NCBI RefSeq assembly: GCF_001426755.1
Contig: NZ_LMFJ01000001.1
Location: 2,780,528-2,844,527 of the forward strand
Origin: Aeromicrobium sp. Root495
Lineage (GTDB): Bacteria; Actinomycetota; Actinomycetes; Propionibacteriales; Nocardioidaceae
Direction of reading: 5' to 3'
Length of the DNA: 64,000 bases
The notes beneath the pieces were generated by a model. The model searched no databases. It saw only the letters and a program-made list of their open reading frames with translations, and had not been told where the DNA came from. A program made the translations under genes and the position numbers. This document shows positions 1 to 7,905 of this stretch, piece after piece. Positions within the stretch are counted from its first letter, which is position 1. Each line of letters starts with the position of its first letter.

Positions 1-149
1 GTGACGACGGAGTCGGGGCGGAAGCGCGACCACGTGCGGTCGAACCCCTCGATGCGCTCGAGCACGTCCCGTCGCACCGCGTCGGGAAGCTCGACGTCGG
101 AGTCGACCTGCCAGGCCGTGCCGATCGCCTCGAACCGCCAGTCAGCCAT
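1..149 (-). CDS. ApbE-like FAD:protein FMN transferase (partial, N-terminus only)
   Basis: Only the first 49 codons lie in the window; the gene runs off the left edge. The peptide begins MADWRFEAIGTAWQVDSDVE and continues with IEGFDRTWSRFRPDS. This matches the start of ApbE proteins, where G-T-x-W and F-D-x-x-x-S-x-F/R-P-x-S are typical. ApbE moves FMN from FAD onto Thr/Ser of exported proteins and acts outside the membrane. The ATG lies 4 bases after the stop of the FMN-binding lipoprotein gene, its likely substrate, so the two are probably co-transcribed. The identification rests on the short N-terminus and the neighbour. Confidence 0.7.
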   Translation of the reverse strand, partial: MADWRFEAIGTAWQVDSDVELPDAVRRDVLERIEGFDRTWSRFRPDSVV

Positions 150-153
150 GAGG

Positions 154-621
154 TCAGGCCTGGGCCTCGTCCTTGATGGTCTCGACGGCAGCGTTGAACC
201 CGCCGCTCGTGAGCGAGGAGCCGGCGACCTTGCCGACGTTGAGCTCGTCGATGCTCTTGCCCACGACCTCGTCGGCGATGCCGCCGACGAACTTCTCCTG
301 GTACTGCCGCGACGTGCCGCTGGCCTCGGGGCTCACGTCGACCGACGAGATGGTGCCGTCGGTCTCGAGCGTCAGCGAGACCTTCACGGAGGACTGGCCT
401 CCGGGGTTCTGGTACGAGCCCTCGGCCTCGTAGTCGCCGGCCTTGTAGGAGGAGCTCGAGCCGGAGTCGTTGCTCGACGTCTCGGTGTCGTCTGCGGCGG
501 GCGCCGAGGTGCTGGTGCTCGACGACGCGGTGTCGTCTCCGCTGCCGCACGCGGCGGTCAGCAGCAGCGCCGACAGCGCCGTGCTGGCGAGGATCATCTT
601 CTTGTGACGGGGCAGGGTCAC
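154..621 (-). CDS. FMN-binding domain lipoprotein
   Basis: A 155-aa exported lipoprotein. It has a basic N-terminus, a hydrophobic stretch and a lipobox LTAAC (Cys25), followed by a Ser/Thr/Asp-rich linker to about residue 65. The C-terminal domain resembles small FMN_bind domains (YEAEGSYQNPGG, VKVSLTLETDGTISSVDVSP). The segment AGSSLTSGGF aligns with the flavinylation motif SGA(T/S)xTS, with Ser where Thr is usual, so covalent FMN is plausible but not certain. The GTG at 621 is chosen because AGGAG lies 9 bases upstream and it leaves a normal signal peptide; a longer start at 660 has no such site. It probably works in extracellular electron transfer with the adjacent ApbE. Confidence 0.78.
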   Translation of the reverse strand: MTLPRHKKMILASTALSALLLTAACGSGDDTASSSTSTSAPAADDTETSSNDSGSSSSYKAGDYEAEGSYQNPGGQSSVKVSLTLETDGTISSVDVSPEASGTSRQYQEKFVGGIADEVVGKSIDELNVGKVAGSSLTSGGFNAAVETIKDEAQA

Positions 622-742
622 CGGTCTCAACTCCTGGTTCGGGTGGGTGGCTGGTGGCATCTCTCGTGCCTCGTTGCCAGTTCAACCAGTCAACGGTCGG
701 ACGAGGCCGCTTGGTTCCATGGTGCGGAGGGCCATGGCCACC

Positions 743-2140
743 TCACAGGTGACGGACAGCCCGCGTGGCCGCGTTGAAGCCGGCCATGCCGTGGACGCCG
801 CCACCCGGCGGGGTGGCCGACGAGCACATCCACCAGCGATCGGTGAGCTTGTACGGATCCATGGCGAGACGCGGCCTGAAGACGGTCTGCCCGAAGGTGT
901 TGGCGCCTCCGGTGATGTCCCCGCCGAGGTAGTTGGCGTTGTGCTGCTCGAGGTCGGCCGGGGTCAGCACGGAGGCCGCGACCACGCGATCACGGAAGCC
1001 CGGGGCGAACCGCTCGAGCTGTCGGTACACCGCCTCCGTGGCGTCGTGGGGGTAGGCGTGGGGCACGTGGGCGTAGGCCCACACAGGGTGGACGTCGCCC
1101 ACCGAGCGGCCTGGATCGGCGAGGTACTGCTGGCACACGAGGACGAACGGACGCTCAGGCATGCGACCGGCCACCACGGCCCGCTCCGCACCGTCGACCT
1201 CGGCCACCGTGCCGCCGAGGTGCAGCGTGCCGGCCCGGCGAGCGGCCTCGTTGGTCCACGGGATGCCCCCCTCGACCGCCAGGTCGATCTTGAAGCTGGC
1301 GGGTCCGCGCTTCCAGCGCCCGAAGGATCGGCGCACGTGCCAGGGGAGCCGGTCGCCGGCGAGCGCGAGGGCCTGGTGCGGGGTGACGTCGAGCATCACG
1401 ACGTCGGCGTCGGGCATCGCCGTGACGCGGTGACCGGTCTCCACGCGGCCGCCGAGCCCCTCGAGCACCGAGACGAGAGCGTCGGCGACGGCCTGGGAGC
1501 CGCCCTTGGCCACGGGCCAGCCCACCGACTGGCCCAGCATGCCGAACATCATGGCGATGCCGGCCGTGCTGGGCTGGCTCATGGGAGCCATGACGTGGGC
1601 CGCGAACGCGGCCAGCAGACCTCGGGCCTCGTCGGTCTCCCACCCGCGGACCAGACCGTTCAGCGAGAAGGCCCCGCGAGCACCGAAGGCGGCGAAGTCG
1701 AGGGGGTGCTTGGGCACGTGGAGCACGGGTCCGAAGATCTCCGGCACGATGCGCTCACGCTTCTCCACGAGCGGCTCGAAGAGCTTGCGCCAGCGGTCTG
1801 CGTCGCGGCCGAGACCGAGCGCGGTGGTCTCCACGTCGCCGTGCATCACCCCTCCGCGTCCGCCGTCGAGCAGGTGCACTGCCTCGACCTCGGGGCGGAG
1901 CCACGTGAGGCCGTGCTGCTCGAGGTCGAGCGACTCGAAGAACGGGGAGGCCGCCCCGGTGGGATGGGCGGCCGAGCACAGGTCGTGCACGAGTCCCGGG
2001 ACGGTCACCTCGGCCGAGCGCATGCCCCCGCCGATCGTGTCCTCGGCCTCCAGGACCGTGACGTCGAGCCCTGCGCGGGCGAGGACGATGGCCGCGGCGA
2101 GACCGTTGGGGCCTGATCCGACGACGACGGCACTGGTCAT
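743..2140 (-). CDS. FAD-dependent oxidoreductase, phytoene desaturase/PYROXD2-like
   Basis: A 465-aa flavoprotein. An N-terminal Rossmann dinucleotide site reads VVVGSGPNGLAAAIVLARAG (residues 5-24), followed by VTVLEAEDTIGGGMRS, the second FAD-contact motif of the CrtI/NAD(P)-binding-8 family. A C-terminal FAD motif includes GGGVHGMAGFNAA. Overall size and motifs fit the bacterial PYROXD2-like clade rather than a carotenoid enzyme with known substrate, and no carotenoid genes are nearby. The ATG is preceded 7 bases upstream by TAGGCT, suggesting a leaderless transcript. The substrate is unknown. Confidence 0.8.
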   Translation of the reverse strand: MTSAVVVGSGPNGLAAAIVLARAGLDVTVLEAEDTIGGGMRSAEVTVPGLVHDLCSAAHPTGAASPFFESLDLEQHGLTWLRPEVEAVHLLDGGRGGVMHGDVETTALGLGRDADRWRKLFEPLVEKRERIVPEIFGPVLHVPKHPLDFAAFGARGAFSLNGLVRGWETDEARGLLAAFAAHVMAPMSQPSTAGIAMMFGMLGQSVGWPVAKGGSQAVADALVSVLEGLGGRVETGHRVTAMPDADVVMLDVTPHQALALAGDRLPWHVRRSFGRWKRGPASFKIDLAVEGGIPWTNEAARRAGTLHLGGTVAEVDGAERAVVAGRMPERPFVLVCQQYLADPGRSVGDVHPVWAYAHVPHAYPHDATEAVYRQLERFAPGFRDRVVAASVLTPADLEQHNANYLGGDITGGANTFGQTVFRPRLAMDPYKLTDRWWMCSSATPPGGGVHGMAGFNAATRAVRHL

Positions 2141-2147
2141 GGTCCGC

Positions 2148-2153
2148 AGCCTA
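2148..2153 (-). promoter_or_regulatory. Leaderless -10 hexamer TAGGCT for the FAD oxidoreductase
   Basis: TAGGCT on the minus strand is separated from the ATG at 2140 by exactly 7 bases, and no Shine-Dalgarno site is present. This spacing puts the transcription start at or next to the A of ATG. The same arrangement recurs across the window. No convincing -35 was seen. Confidence 0.55.
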
Positions 2154-2185
2154 GGCCCTGGGCCCTGCAGCGCACGGGCTGCCGA

Positions 2186-3238
2186 TCAGCCCGCAAAGGC
2201 CCTGAGGGCCCGCGTGGCCACGAACGGGGGCGCCAGCCCGGCCGCCACCTGACCCGCCCGGCCGACGAGGCCACGCCCGTGCGACACGTCCCACGCCCGG
2301 GCGGAGCGTCGCGTGGCGGCCTCGACCTCGCGGCGACGGCCGGCCTCGAAGCCCACGAACGCCCGCTGCGGATCGGCCTCGCCCGCGAGGAGGCCCGCCA
2401 GCACCACCGCGTCGACGATGGCGTGTCCCCCGCCCTGGCCCAGGGACGGGAGCATCGCGTGGGCGGCGTCGCCGATGACGACCTGCCGGTCGTCGTGCCA
2501 GCGCCGCGGGATCGAGCGGTGCACGACCGGGACGCACGACAGCTGCTCCGGCGGGGTCTCGCGGATCATCGACGCGAGCGGCGTGGCCCAGCCGTCGACG
2601 GTCTCGAGCAGACGCTCCACCGAGGCCCCCGACTCGAGAAGCGTGGCGAACCAGTAGGTCCGGCCTCCGCGCATGGGCGCGATGCCGGCTTCCATGCCGG
2701 GGCCCCAGACGATGCCGTGCTCCCGCGGGTCGACGACACCGTGCACCACACCGCGGTACGCGACGTGACCGGTGGGCCGCTCCACGAGCCGGTGGTCGAG
2801 ACGGCGCGCCACCACGGAGCGCCACCCGTCGGCCCCCACCACGACGGCGCCCGGCAGGTCGGCGTCGGGGAGGAGTGCCTGATCCAGACGGATCGGCCCT
2901 CGGACCCGTTCGGCCAGGGCGAGCTGCAGGTCTCCCCGGTCGAAGACCCGGGGCACGCCGGAGAGGGCGCGCTCCACCGCAGCAGGTCGCGGGTTCTGCA
3001 CCACGCGTCCGTCAGGACGGCGGACCGACGCGGTCGGCGCCGGCTCTCCGAGCTCGTCAAGCACCGCCGCGAGCCCCAGGCCCTCGAGCCGGTCCAGCGC
3101 ACGCGGCCACAGGGTGAGGGCGGCCCCTCCGCCCAGGGCGGGCCGCTCGTCGCGCAGCTCCACCTCGAGGCCGTGCCGCTCGGCCGCGAGGGCGAACGTC
3201 AGGCCGGCGAGCCCGGCCCCCACGACGTCGATCCTCAT
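2186..3238 (-). CDS. FAD-dependent monooxygenase (PHBH fold)
   Basis: A 350-aa class A flavin monooxygenase. The FAD site DVVGAGLAGLTFALAAERHG is at residues 4-23, VVVGADGWRSVVAR corresponds to the DG motif, and VIGDAAHAMLPSLGQGGGHAIVDAVVLAG is the GD motif plus ribose contact. These three define NAD(P)H-dependent aromatic hydroxylases of the UbiH/salicylate hydroxylase type. No pathway genes lie alongside, so the substrate is unknown. It is transcribed divergently from the GT2 gene at 3302; both start codons have TAGGCT 6-7 bases upstream in a 63-bp divergent region. Confidence 0.82.
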   Translation of the reverse strand: MRIDVVGAGLAGLTFALAAERHGLEVELRDERPALGGGAALTLWPRALDRLEGLGLAAVLDELGEPAPTASVRRPDGRVVQNPRPAAVERALSGVPRVFDRGDLQLALAERVRGPIRLDQALLPDADLPGAVVVGADGWRSVVARRLDHRLVERPTGHVAYRGVVHGVVDPREHGIVWGPGMEAGIAPMRGGRTYWFATLLESGASVERLLETVDGWATPLASMIRETPPEQLSCVPVVHRSIPRRWHDDRQVVIGDAAHAMLPSLGQGGGHAIVDAVVLAGLLAGEADPQRAFVGFEAGRRREVEAATRRSARAWDVSHGRGLVGRAGQVAAGLAPPFVATRALRAFAG

Positions 3239-3244
3239 CCGGGC

Positions 3245-3250
3245 AGCCTA
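3245..3250 (-). promoter_or_regulatory. Leaderless -10 hexamer TAGGCT for the monooxygenase
   Basis: TAGGCT on the minus strand lies 6 bases from the ATG at 3238. It is part of a divergent promoter pair with the plus-strand TAGGCT at 3289. No Shine-Dalgarno sequence is present. Confidence 0.55.
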
Positions 3251-3288
3251 GAGGGCTCGGAGCCCCTCCCGACGCGGTCGGAGCCGCG

Positions 3289-3294
3289 TAGGCT
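3289..3294 (+). promoter_or_regulatory. Leaderless -10 hexamer TAGGCT for the GT2 gene
   Basis: TAGGCT is followed by 7 bases and then ATG at 3302. The absence of a ribosome-binding site in so short a leader supports leaderless translation and fixes the start codon. Confidence 0.55.
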
Positions 3295-3301
3295 CTGGCG
3301 C

Positions 3302-4258
3302 ATGGCCGACCCCGGACGACGACCTTCCGTCTCGATCGTCGTGCCCTGCTACCGGTCCGCCGCATCGCTGCCACAGCTCGTCGCCCGTCTCGAGCCCGTC
3401 CTGCACGACTGCGCCGACCGGTTCGAGATCGTCCTGGTCGTCGACGGCAGCCCCGACGACACCTGGTCGGTGGCCAGCAAGCTTGCCGACGACCACGCCT
3501 TCGTCGTGGCGCTACGCCTGTCGCGCAACTACGGCCAGCACCAGGCGCTGCTCGCCGGCGTGCGCGAGGCTCGTCACGACGTCGTGGTCACGATGGACGA
3601 CGACCTGCAGCACCGGCCCGAGGCCGTCCCCACCCTGCTCGACGCACTGGGGCCTGCCGTCGACCTCGTGTACGGCGTGTCTCTCGCCGAGGAGCACGGC
3701 CCGTTCCGCAACATGACGTCGCGGGCGCTCAAGTCGCTGCTGGGGCGCACCCTGGGCGTGCCGCACGCGCAGAGCTTCAGCGCCTTCCGCGCGTTCCGTG
3801 CACGGCTGCGTGCAGGGTTCGCCGACGTGTCCGGACCCGCCACCTCGCTCGACGTCCTGCTCTCGTGGACCACGGCTCGCGTGACCGAGGTCGAGGTGCC
3901 GATGGACCAACGCGCGCACGGTCGCTCCAACTACTCGTTGCGGATGCTCATGGCGCATGCGCTCACGATGGTGCTCGGGTACTCCACCGCCCCGCTGCGG
4001 GCCGCCACGTACCTGGGGCTCGCGCTCGGCCTGGTCGGGCTCGGGCTCATGGGCTACGTGCTGGTCAGCTTCCTCGCGGGCGACGTCGGGGTCCCCGGAT
4101 TCACCATGATCGCCTCGATGGTGGCGATGTTCTCCGCTGCCCAGCTGGTCTCGCTCGGCCTGCTCGGCGAGTACCTCGGACGGGTCCACGGGCACTCGAT
4201 CGGGCGCCCGAGCTACCTCGTGGCTGACCGGTCCGACCGGTCCGACCGCACGGCGTGA
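3302..4258 (+). CDS. Family 2 glycosyltransferase, DPM1/GtrB-like with C-terminal membrane helices
   Basis: A 318-aa GT2 enzyme. The GT-A domain opens with SVSIVVPCYRS and carries VVDGSPDDTW and the metal-binding DDDLQHRPE (DxD type). QRAHGRSNYS matches the conserved R-x-x-G-x-S-x-Y/F of polyprenyl-phosphate glycosyltransferases. Two C-terminal hydrophobic spans (YLGLALGLVGLGLMGYVLVS and ASMVAMFSAAQLVSLGLLGEYLGR) anchor it, as in GtrB/ArnC. It likely loads a sugar onto undecaprenyl or decaprenyl phosphate at the cytoplasmic face. Its 3' end overlaps the convergent acetyltransferase gene by 46 bp through a repeat read on both strands. It may supply the membrane protein at 4992-6758, but that is inference. 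Confidence 0.85.
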   Translation: MADPGRRPSVSIVVPCYRSAASLPQLVARLEPVLHDCADRFEIVLVVDGSPDDTWSVASKLADDHAFVVALRLSRNYGQHQALLAGVREARHDVVVTMDDDLQHRPEAVPTLLDALGPAVDLVYGVSLAEEHGPFRNMTSRALKSLLGRTLGVPHAQSFSAFRAFRARLRAGFADVSGPATSLDVLLSWTTARVTEVEVPMDQRAHGRSNYSLRMLMAHALTMVLGYSTAPLRAATYLGLALGLVGLGLMGYVLVSFLAGDVGVPGFTMIASMVAMFSAAQLVSLGLLGEYLGRVHGHSIGRPSYLVADRSDRSDRTA

Positions 4259-4995
4259 ACGGTCAGGAAGGCTGACAACGGCGTCATGCCCAGACGGGCG
4301 TAGAAGCGTCGGACCGGCAGGTTCTGCACCTGGGTCGAGACGATGAGACGCGAGGCGCCGGCCTGCGCCGCGGCACGCTCGGCACCGACCATGAGCCTGG
4401 GGTAGACCCCGCGGCCCCGGTGCCCCGCGGTCACGCCGCCGAGCACCCACTCGGCGACCTCACCGTGCAGGGCCACGGTGTAGTAGCCCGCCGGGTCGCC
4501 GTCCTCGGCGCGCAGGACCCCTGTGGGCCCGGCACCGGCGAGGGTCGTGGCCCACTCGGCGAACCCCGCGCCGAGCCTCGAGACGTCGAGCCGCGGGTTG
4601 GCCGCGTAGTGATTGGGATACTCGTCGAACATCGGGGCCGAGATGGCACCGACGTCCTCCGGCGAGGGGCTCTCGTCGAGCACGTACGGCGCGTAGTCGG
4701 GATCGCGCACCTCGTCGAGGGCACGGTCCCAGAAGTCCAGGGTGTCGGCGTGGATGAGCTCGCGGCCGGTGGACAGGAGGTCGGCGAACCACCGGACGTG
4801 GCGGGCCGGGTAGCGCAGGACGATGACGTCGGCCGAGTGCTCGGAGAGCGTCTCGCGGACGGTGGCGAAGGCAGCGTCCGCCTCGGCCTCCTCGGGGACC
4901 AGGACCCGCGCGATGGACACCCCGAAGCGTGCCGACTCCACCGGCGAGTCGGCGACCTGGACGTGGTCGCCGCGGTGGAGCGCCGCCCAGCTCAC
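4213..4995 (-). CDS. GNAT acetyltransferase, WecD/FdtC-like
   Basis: A 260-aa protein with a divergent N-terminal half and a C-terminal GNAT domain. The acetyl-CoA loop is GVTAGHRGRGVYPRLMVGAE (Q/RxxGxG/A), followed by VQNLPVRRFYARLGM, the usual N-x-x-x-x-x-F/Y-Y-x-x-x-G-F end of GNATs. Two-part architecture and position beside a WecE-like aminotransferase suggest an amino-sugar N-acetyltransferase such as dTDP-4-amino-4,6-dideoxygalactose acetyltransferase. The GTG start overlaps the stop of the upstream membrane-protein gene as GTGA. Its tail RSDRSDRSATR comes from the gaccggtcc tandem repeat shared with the convergent GT2 gene. Confidence 0.72.
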   Translation of the reverse strand: MSWAALHRGDHVQVADSPVESARFGVSIARVLVPEEAEADAAFATVRETLSEHSADVIVLRYPARHVRWFADLLSTGRELIHADTLDFWDRALDEVRDPDYAPYVLDESPSPEDVGAISAPMFDEYPNHYAANPRLDVSRLGAGFAEWATTLAGAGPTGVLRAEDGDPAGYYTVALHGEVAEWVLGGVTAGHRGRGVYPRLMVGAERAAAQAGASRLIVSTQVQNLPVRRFYARLGMTPLSAFLTVHAVRSDRSDRSATR

Positions 4996-6758
4996 GAACC
5001 CTGCCGGTCGGCCGTGCAGGAGATCCGCGCGGCCTCAGGGTCGGTCGGTACGGCCAGGGTGACCTCGCCGCGGGGCAGGGTCGGTGGGCGCAGCTGCGGC
5101 GGCGCCCATGTGACGACGTCGCGGTAGGCCTGCTCGTCCAGGCCGAGCTCGCCGAGGACCTTCCCCGAGATGGCGCGCCCGCCCTGCGGCTCGGTCAGCA
5201 CCCAGGCCCGGGCCAGCTCGGCACACGACGCAGAACGCAGGCCCTTGAGTGCCAGGTCCTGGCTGCCGGGATATCCGCCGAGCAACCAGGGAGACCCGAC
5301 GGCCTTGCCACCCAGCACGGTGATGACTCCCGGCGAGGCTCCGGTGAGGTCGATGACCGGGGTGTCGTCCTCGAACCCGTCCGCTCGCGCCTCCCGCGTG
5401 ACCCGGTCGAGGATGCTGGACATCTCGTCGTCGAGCTGGACAGAGCCGTGCGAGCCGACCCGGGTCCACTGGTCCATGTCCCACAGCGACGAGACCTGGC
5501 GATACGGCAGATCGGCCTGAGACACCAGCAGCAGCACGGTCGCAGTCTGACCGACGAGTAGCACGGTCGTGACGAGGGAGAGGAACGGTCGACCCGCACC
5601 ACGCAGCAGCACGAGCGCCCCGAGGACCCACCAGACGGCGAACGGCGTCATCTGCAGCCAGTAGTTGTTGTTGGAGCCGACGGCCGTCGCGAAGGGCAGC
5701 GAGAGAAGCACGATGGCCCACGCCAGGACCGTCCGGTCGAGTCCACGACGCAGCTTCACGTGCAGGGCCAGCACGCCGAGCACCGTGCCCACGGCCAGCC
5801 CCAGCAGCAGGATCGACTTCCCCGGCTGGGCCAGCTCGAGCAGCAGGGGTCGCCGCACGAAGATCACGACGGCACCGACGCAGGCCAGCGCCCCGACGAC
5901 CTCGGCGACCTGGCCGAGTCGGCCGTCGTCGAAGGAGGCGGCGATCGCGAGCGCGATGCCGACCACCACCAGCCCGAAGGCCAGTCGCTGCACGTCGGCG
6001 ACGAACAGGTAGTCCCAGCGGAGCAGGTCGGTGTGGCTGCCGAGGATGCTCAGGTCGTCGGCACCGCCTCGGATCCGTCGCACGAAGTCGCCCGGCCAGC
6101 CGTCGATGAGCACGGCGCCGAGCAGCACGAAGAAGACTCCGCTGCCCACGACGGCCGCCGTGGTCAGCCGCCACAGGCGGCGGGTCACCGCCAGCAGGAC
6201 GAGCCCCAGCACCGCTGCGACCACAGCAGTCGTCGGCTTGGCCAGCAGCAGCAGCCAGCCCGACAACCCGGCCAGGACGGCACCGGTCCACACACGGCGC
6301 GGGGTCTCCCCACCCATCAGCGCGAGCGCGATGACGAAGAGGGCCCCGGCCTCGAACGCCAGGGAGTTGTAGCCCGGTGTCGTGATCCCGAGGTGGAAGC
6401 TGAGTGGCGCCAGTCCACCGATCGCCACGGCGTGCAGCCAGGGCGACGACGTCACGTCGGCCTGTCGCAGGACCAGTCGCGCCGCGACGACCACGAGCAC
6501 CCAGGTCAGGAGCACGTTGACCACACGGGCGGCGATCAGGTTCCCGCCGACGAGCACCATGAGCGGCTGGTAGACGAAGCCGAACTCCGAGACCGACGTC
6601 GGGTAGGAGCCGGGGTGGTCCAACCAGTTCAGGAGGTAGGACTCGTCGGACAGGTCCAACCCGCGGGTCGTGGTCCAGAGGCAGAAGAGGAGCGGCAGCA
6701 CCCCGGTGGCCGCAGTGGTGATCGCCAACCAAGGTCGGGGCGTCGGCTGCTCAGTCAT
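4992..6758 (-). CDS. Polytopic membrane protein, GT-C/ArnT-PMT-like
   Basis: A 588-aa protein with about a dozen hydrophobic segments and a soluble C-terminal region of roughly 170 residues. After the first helix comes TTRGLDLSDESYLLNW, an acidic D-x-x-D-E loop like the first extracytoplasmic loop of GT-C enzymes of the ArnT/PMT kind. It is sandwiched between the aminotransferase (ATG overlaps the previous stop by 8 bp) and the acetyltransferase (GTGA overlap), so it is part of the same glycan operon. A role in transferring a lipid-linked sugar outside the membrane is reasonable, but no family signature beyond topology and the acidic loop was seen. Confidence 0.6.
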   Translation of the reverse strand: MTEQPTPRPWLAITTAATGVLPLLFCLWTTTRGLDLSDESYLLNWLDHPGSYPTSVSEFGFVYQPLMVLVGGNLIAARVVNVLLTWVLVVVAARLVLRQADVTSSPWLHAVAIGGLAPLSFHLGITTPGYNSLAFEAGALFVIALALMGGETPRRVWTGAVLAGLSGWLLLLAKPTTAVVAAVLGLVLLAVTRRLWRLTTAAVVGSGVFFVLLGAVLIDGWPGDFVRRIRGGADDLSILGSHTDLLRWDYLFVADVQRLAFGLVVVGIALAIAASFDDGRLGQVAEVVGALACVGAVVIFVRRPLLLELAQPGKSILLLGLAVGTVLGVLALHVKLRRGLDRTVLAWAIVLLSLPFATAVGSNNNYWLQMTPFAVWWVLGALVLLRGAGRPFLSLVTTVLLVGQTATVLLLVSQADLPYRQVSSLWDMDQWTRVGSHGSVQLDDEMSSILDRVTREARADGFEDDTPVIDLTGASPGVITVLGGKAVGSPWLLGGYPGSQDLALKGLRSASCAELARAWVLTEPQGGRAISGKVLGELGLDEQAYRDVVTWAPPQLRPPTLPRGEVTLAVPTDPEAARISCTADRQGS

Positions 6759-7905
6759 GCGGTCTCCTGGGAACGAATCCGACGACCGCCTCGAGCACGC
6801 GTTCGACGCCTGTCGCGCCGAGGTCGGGGAACAGGGGCAATCGTGCCAGACGCGCGCTGACGTCGTTCGTCACCGCGCAGCCGCTCGGCGCGACCCGGCT
6901 GCGCCCTCGCGCACCCGGCGCGTCGTGCAGAGGCACGTAGTGGAAGGGCGACGTGATGCCGGCGTCGGCCATGTGGCGGATGAAGCGGTCGCGGTCGGCG
7001 CGGTCCGGCAGGAGCAAGGAGTAGAGGTGCGACGGGTGGGCGACGTCGGCCGGCACGTGCTGCGCCGGGACGCCGTGGTCCCTCCGCCAAGCGGACAGCT
7101 CCGTGTCGTAGGTGCTCCAGATGGCGCCGCGCCTGGCCTGGATGTCGTCGAACGCGTCGAGCTGGGCGCACAGCAGGGCCGCGAGGAGGTCGCCGGGAAG
7201 GTAGCTGGACCCGACGTCGAGCCAGCGGTACTTGTCCACCTCCCCCCGGGCGAACTGCGTGCGGTTGGTGCCCTTCTCGCGCAGGATCTCTGCCCGTTCG
7301 AGGAGCGCCGGATCGTTGACCACGAGGGCGCCACCCTCGCCGCACTGCACGTTCTTGGTCTCGTGGAAGCTCTGGGTCGCCAGGGCACCGAAGGAGCCGA
7401 GCGGTCGACCGTCCGACGTGGCCCCGAGGCCGTGCGCGTTGTCCTCGACGATCGCGATCCCGTGGCGGGCGGCGATGTCTCCGATCACGTCCATCGCGCA
7501 GGCGACGCCGCCGTAGTGGATGAGCACCACAGCCTTGGTCCGCGGCGTGATGGCGTCCTCGAGCAGTCGCTCGTCGAGGTTGAAGGTGTCGGGTCGACAG
7601 TCGACGAACACCACGGTGGCACCCCGCAGCACGAAGGCGTTGGCGGCCGAGACGAAGGCGAACGACGGCATGATGACCTCGTCGCCCGGTCCGACGTCGA
7701 GCAGCAGCGCCGCCATCTCCAGAGCGTGGGTGCACGACGTCGTGAGGAGGACTCCTCCCCCACCGACGTGTCCACGCAGCTTCTGCGTCGCGGCACGCGT
7801 GAACGGTCCGTCGCCCGAGTGGTGGCCGGAGGCGAGGCACTCGGCCACGAGCGCCTGGGCGGCCGCCGGCACGTGAGGTCGGTTGAACGGGATCAGACCG
7901 TCCAT
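6751..7905 (-). CDS. wecE: dTDP-4-amino-4,6-dideoxygalactose transaminase (WecE/RffA-like)
   Basis: A 384-aa PLP enzyme of the DegT/DnrJ/EryC1 family. It opens with IPFNRPHVP and has TTSCTHALEMAALLL around residue 55, VEDNAHGLGA (PLP-ring aspartate) around 153, and the Schiff-base lysine in SFHETKN (Lys184). REKGTNRTQFARGEVDKYRW and DVGSSYLPGD closely match E. coli RffA, separating it from other sugar aminotransferases. It would convert dTDP-4-keto-6-deoxyglucose to dTDP-Fuc4N in the cytoplasm. The ATG at 7905 has GAGGAGG 5 bases upstream and overlaps the methyltransferase stop (TGATG). No rmlA/rmlB genes are in the window to supply substrate. Confidence 0.88.
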   Translation of the reverse strand: MDGLIPFNRPHVPAAAQALVAECLASGHHSGDGPFTRAATQKLRGHVGGGGVLLTTSCTHALEMAALLLDVGPGDEVIMPSFAFVSAANAFVLRGATVVFVDCRPDTFNLDERLLEDAITPRTKAVVLIHYGGVACAMDVIGDIAARHGIAIVEDNAHGLGATSDGRPLGSFGALATQSFHETKNVQCGEGGALVVNDPALLERAEILREKGTNRTQFARGEVDKYRWLDVGSSYLPGDLLAALLCAQLDAFDDIQARRGAIWSTYDTELSAWRRDHGVPAQHVPADVAHPSHLYSLLLPDRADRDRFIRHMADAGITSPFHYVPLHDAPGARGRSRVAPSGCAVTNDVSARLARLPLFPDLGATGVERVLEAVVGFVPRRPHD

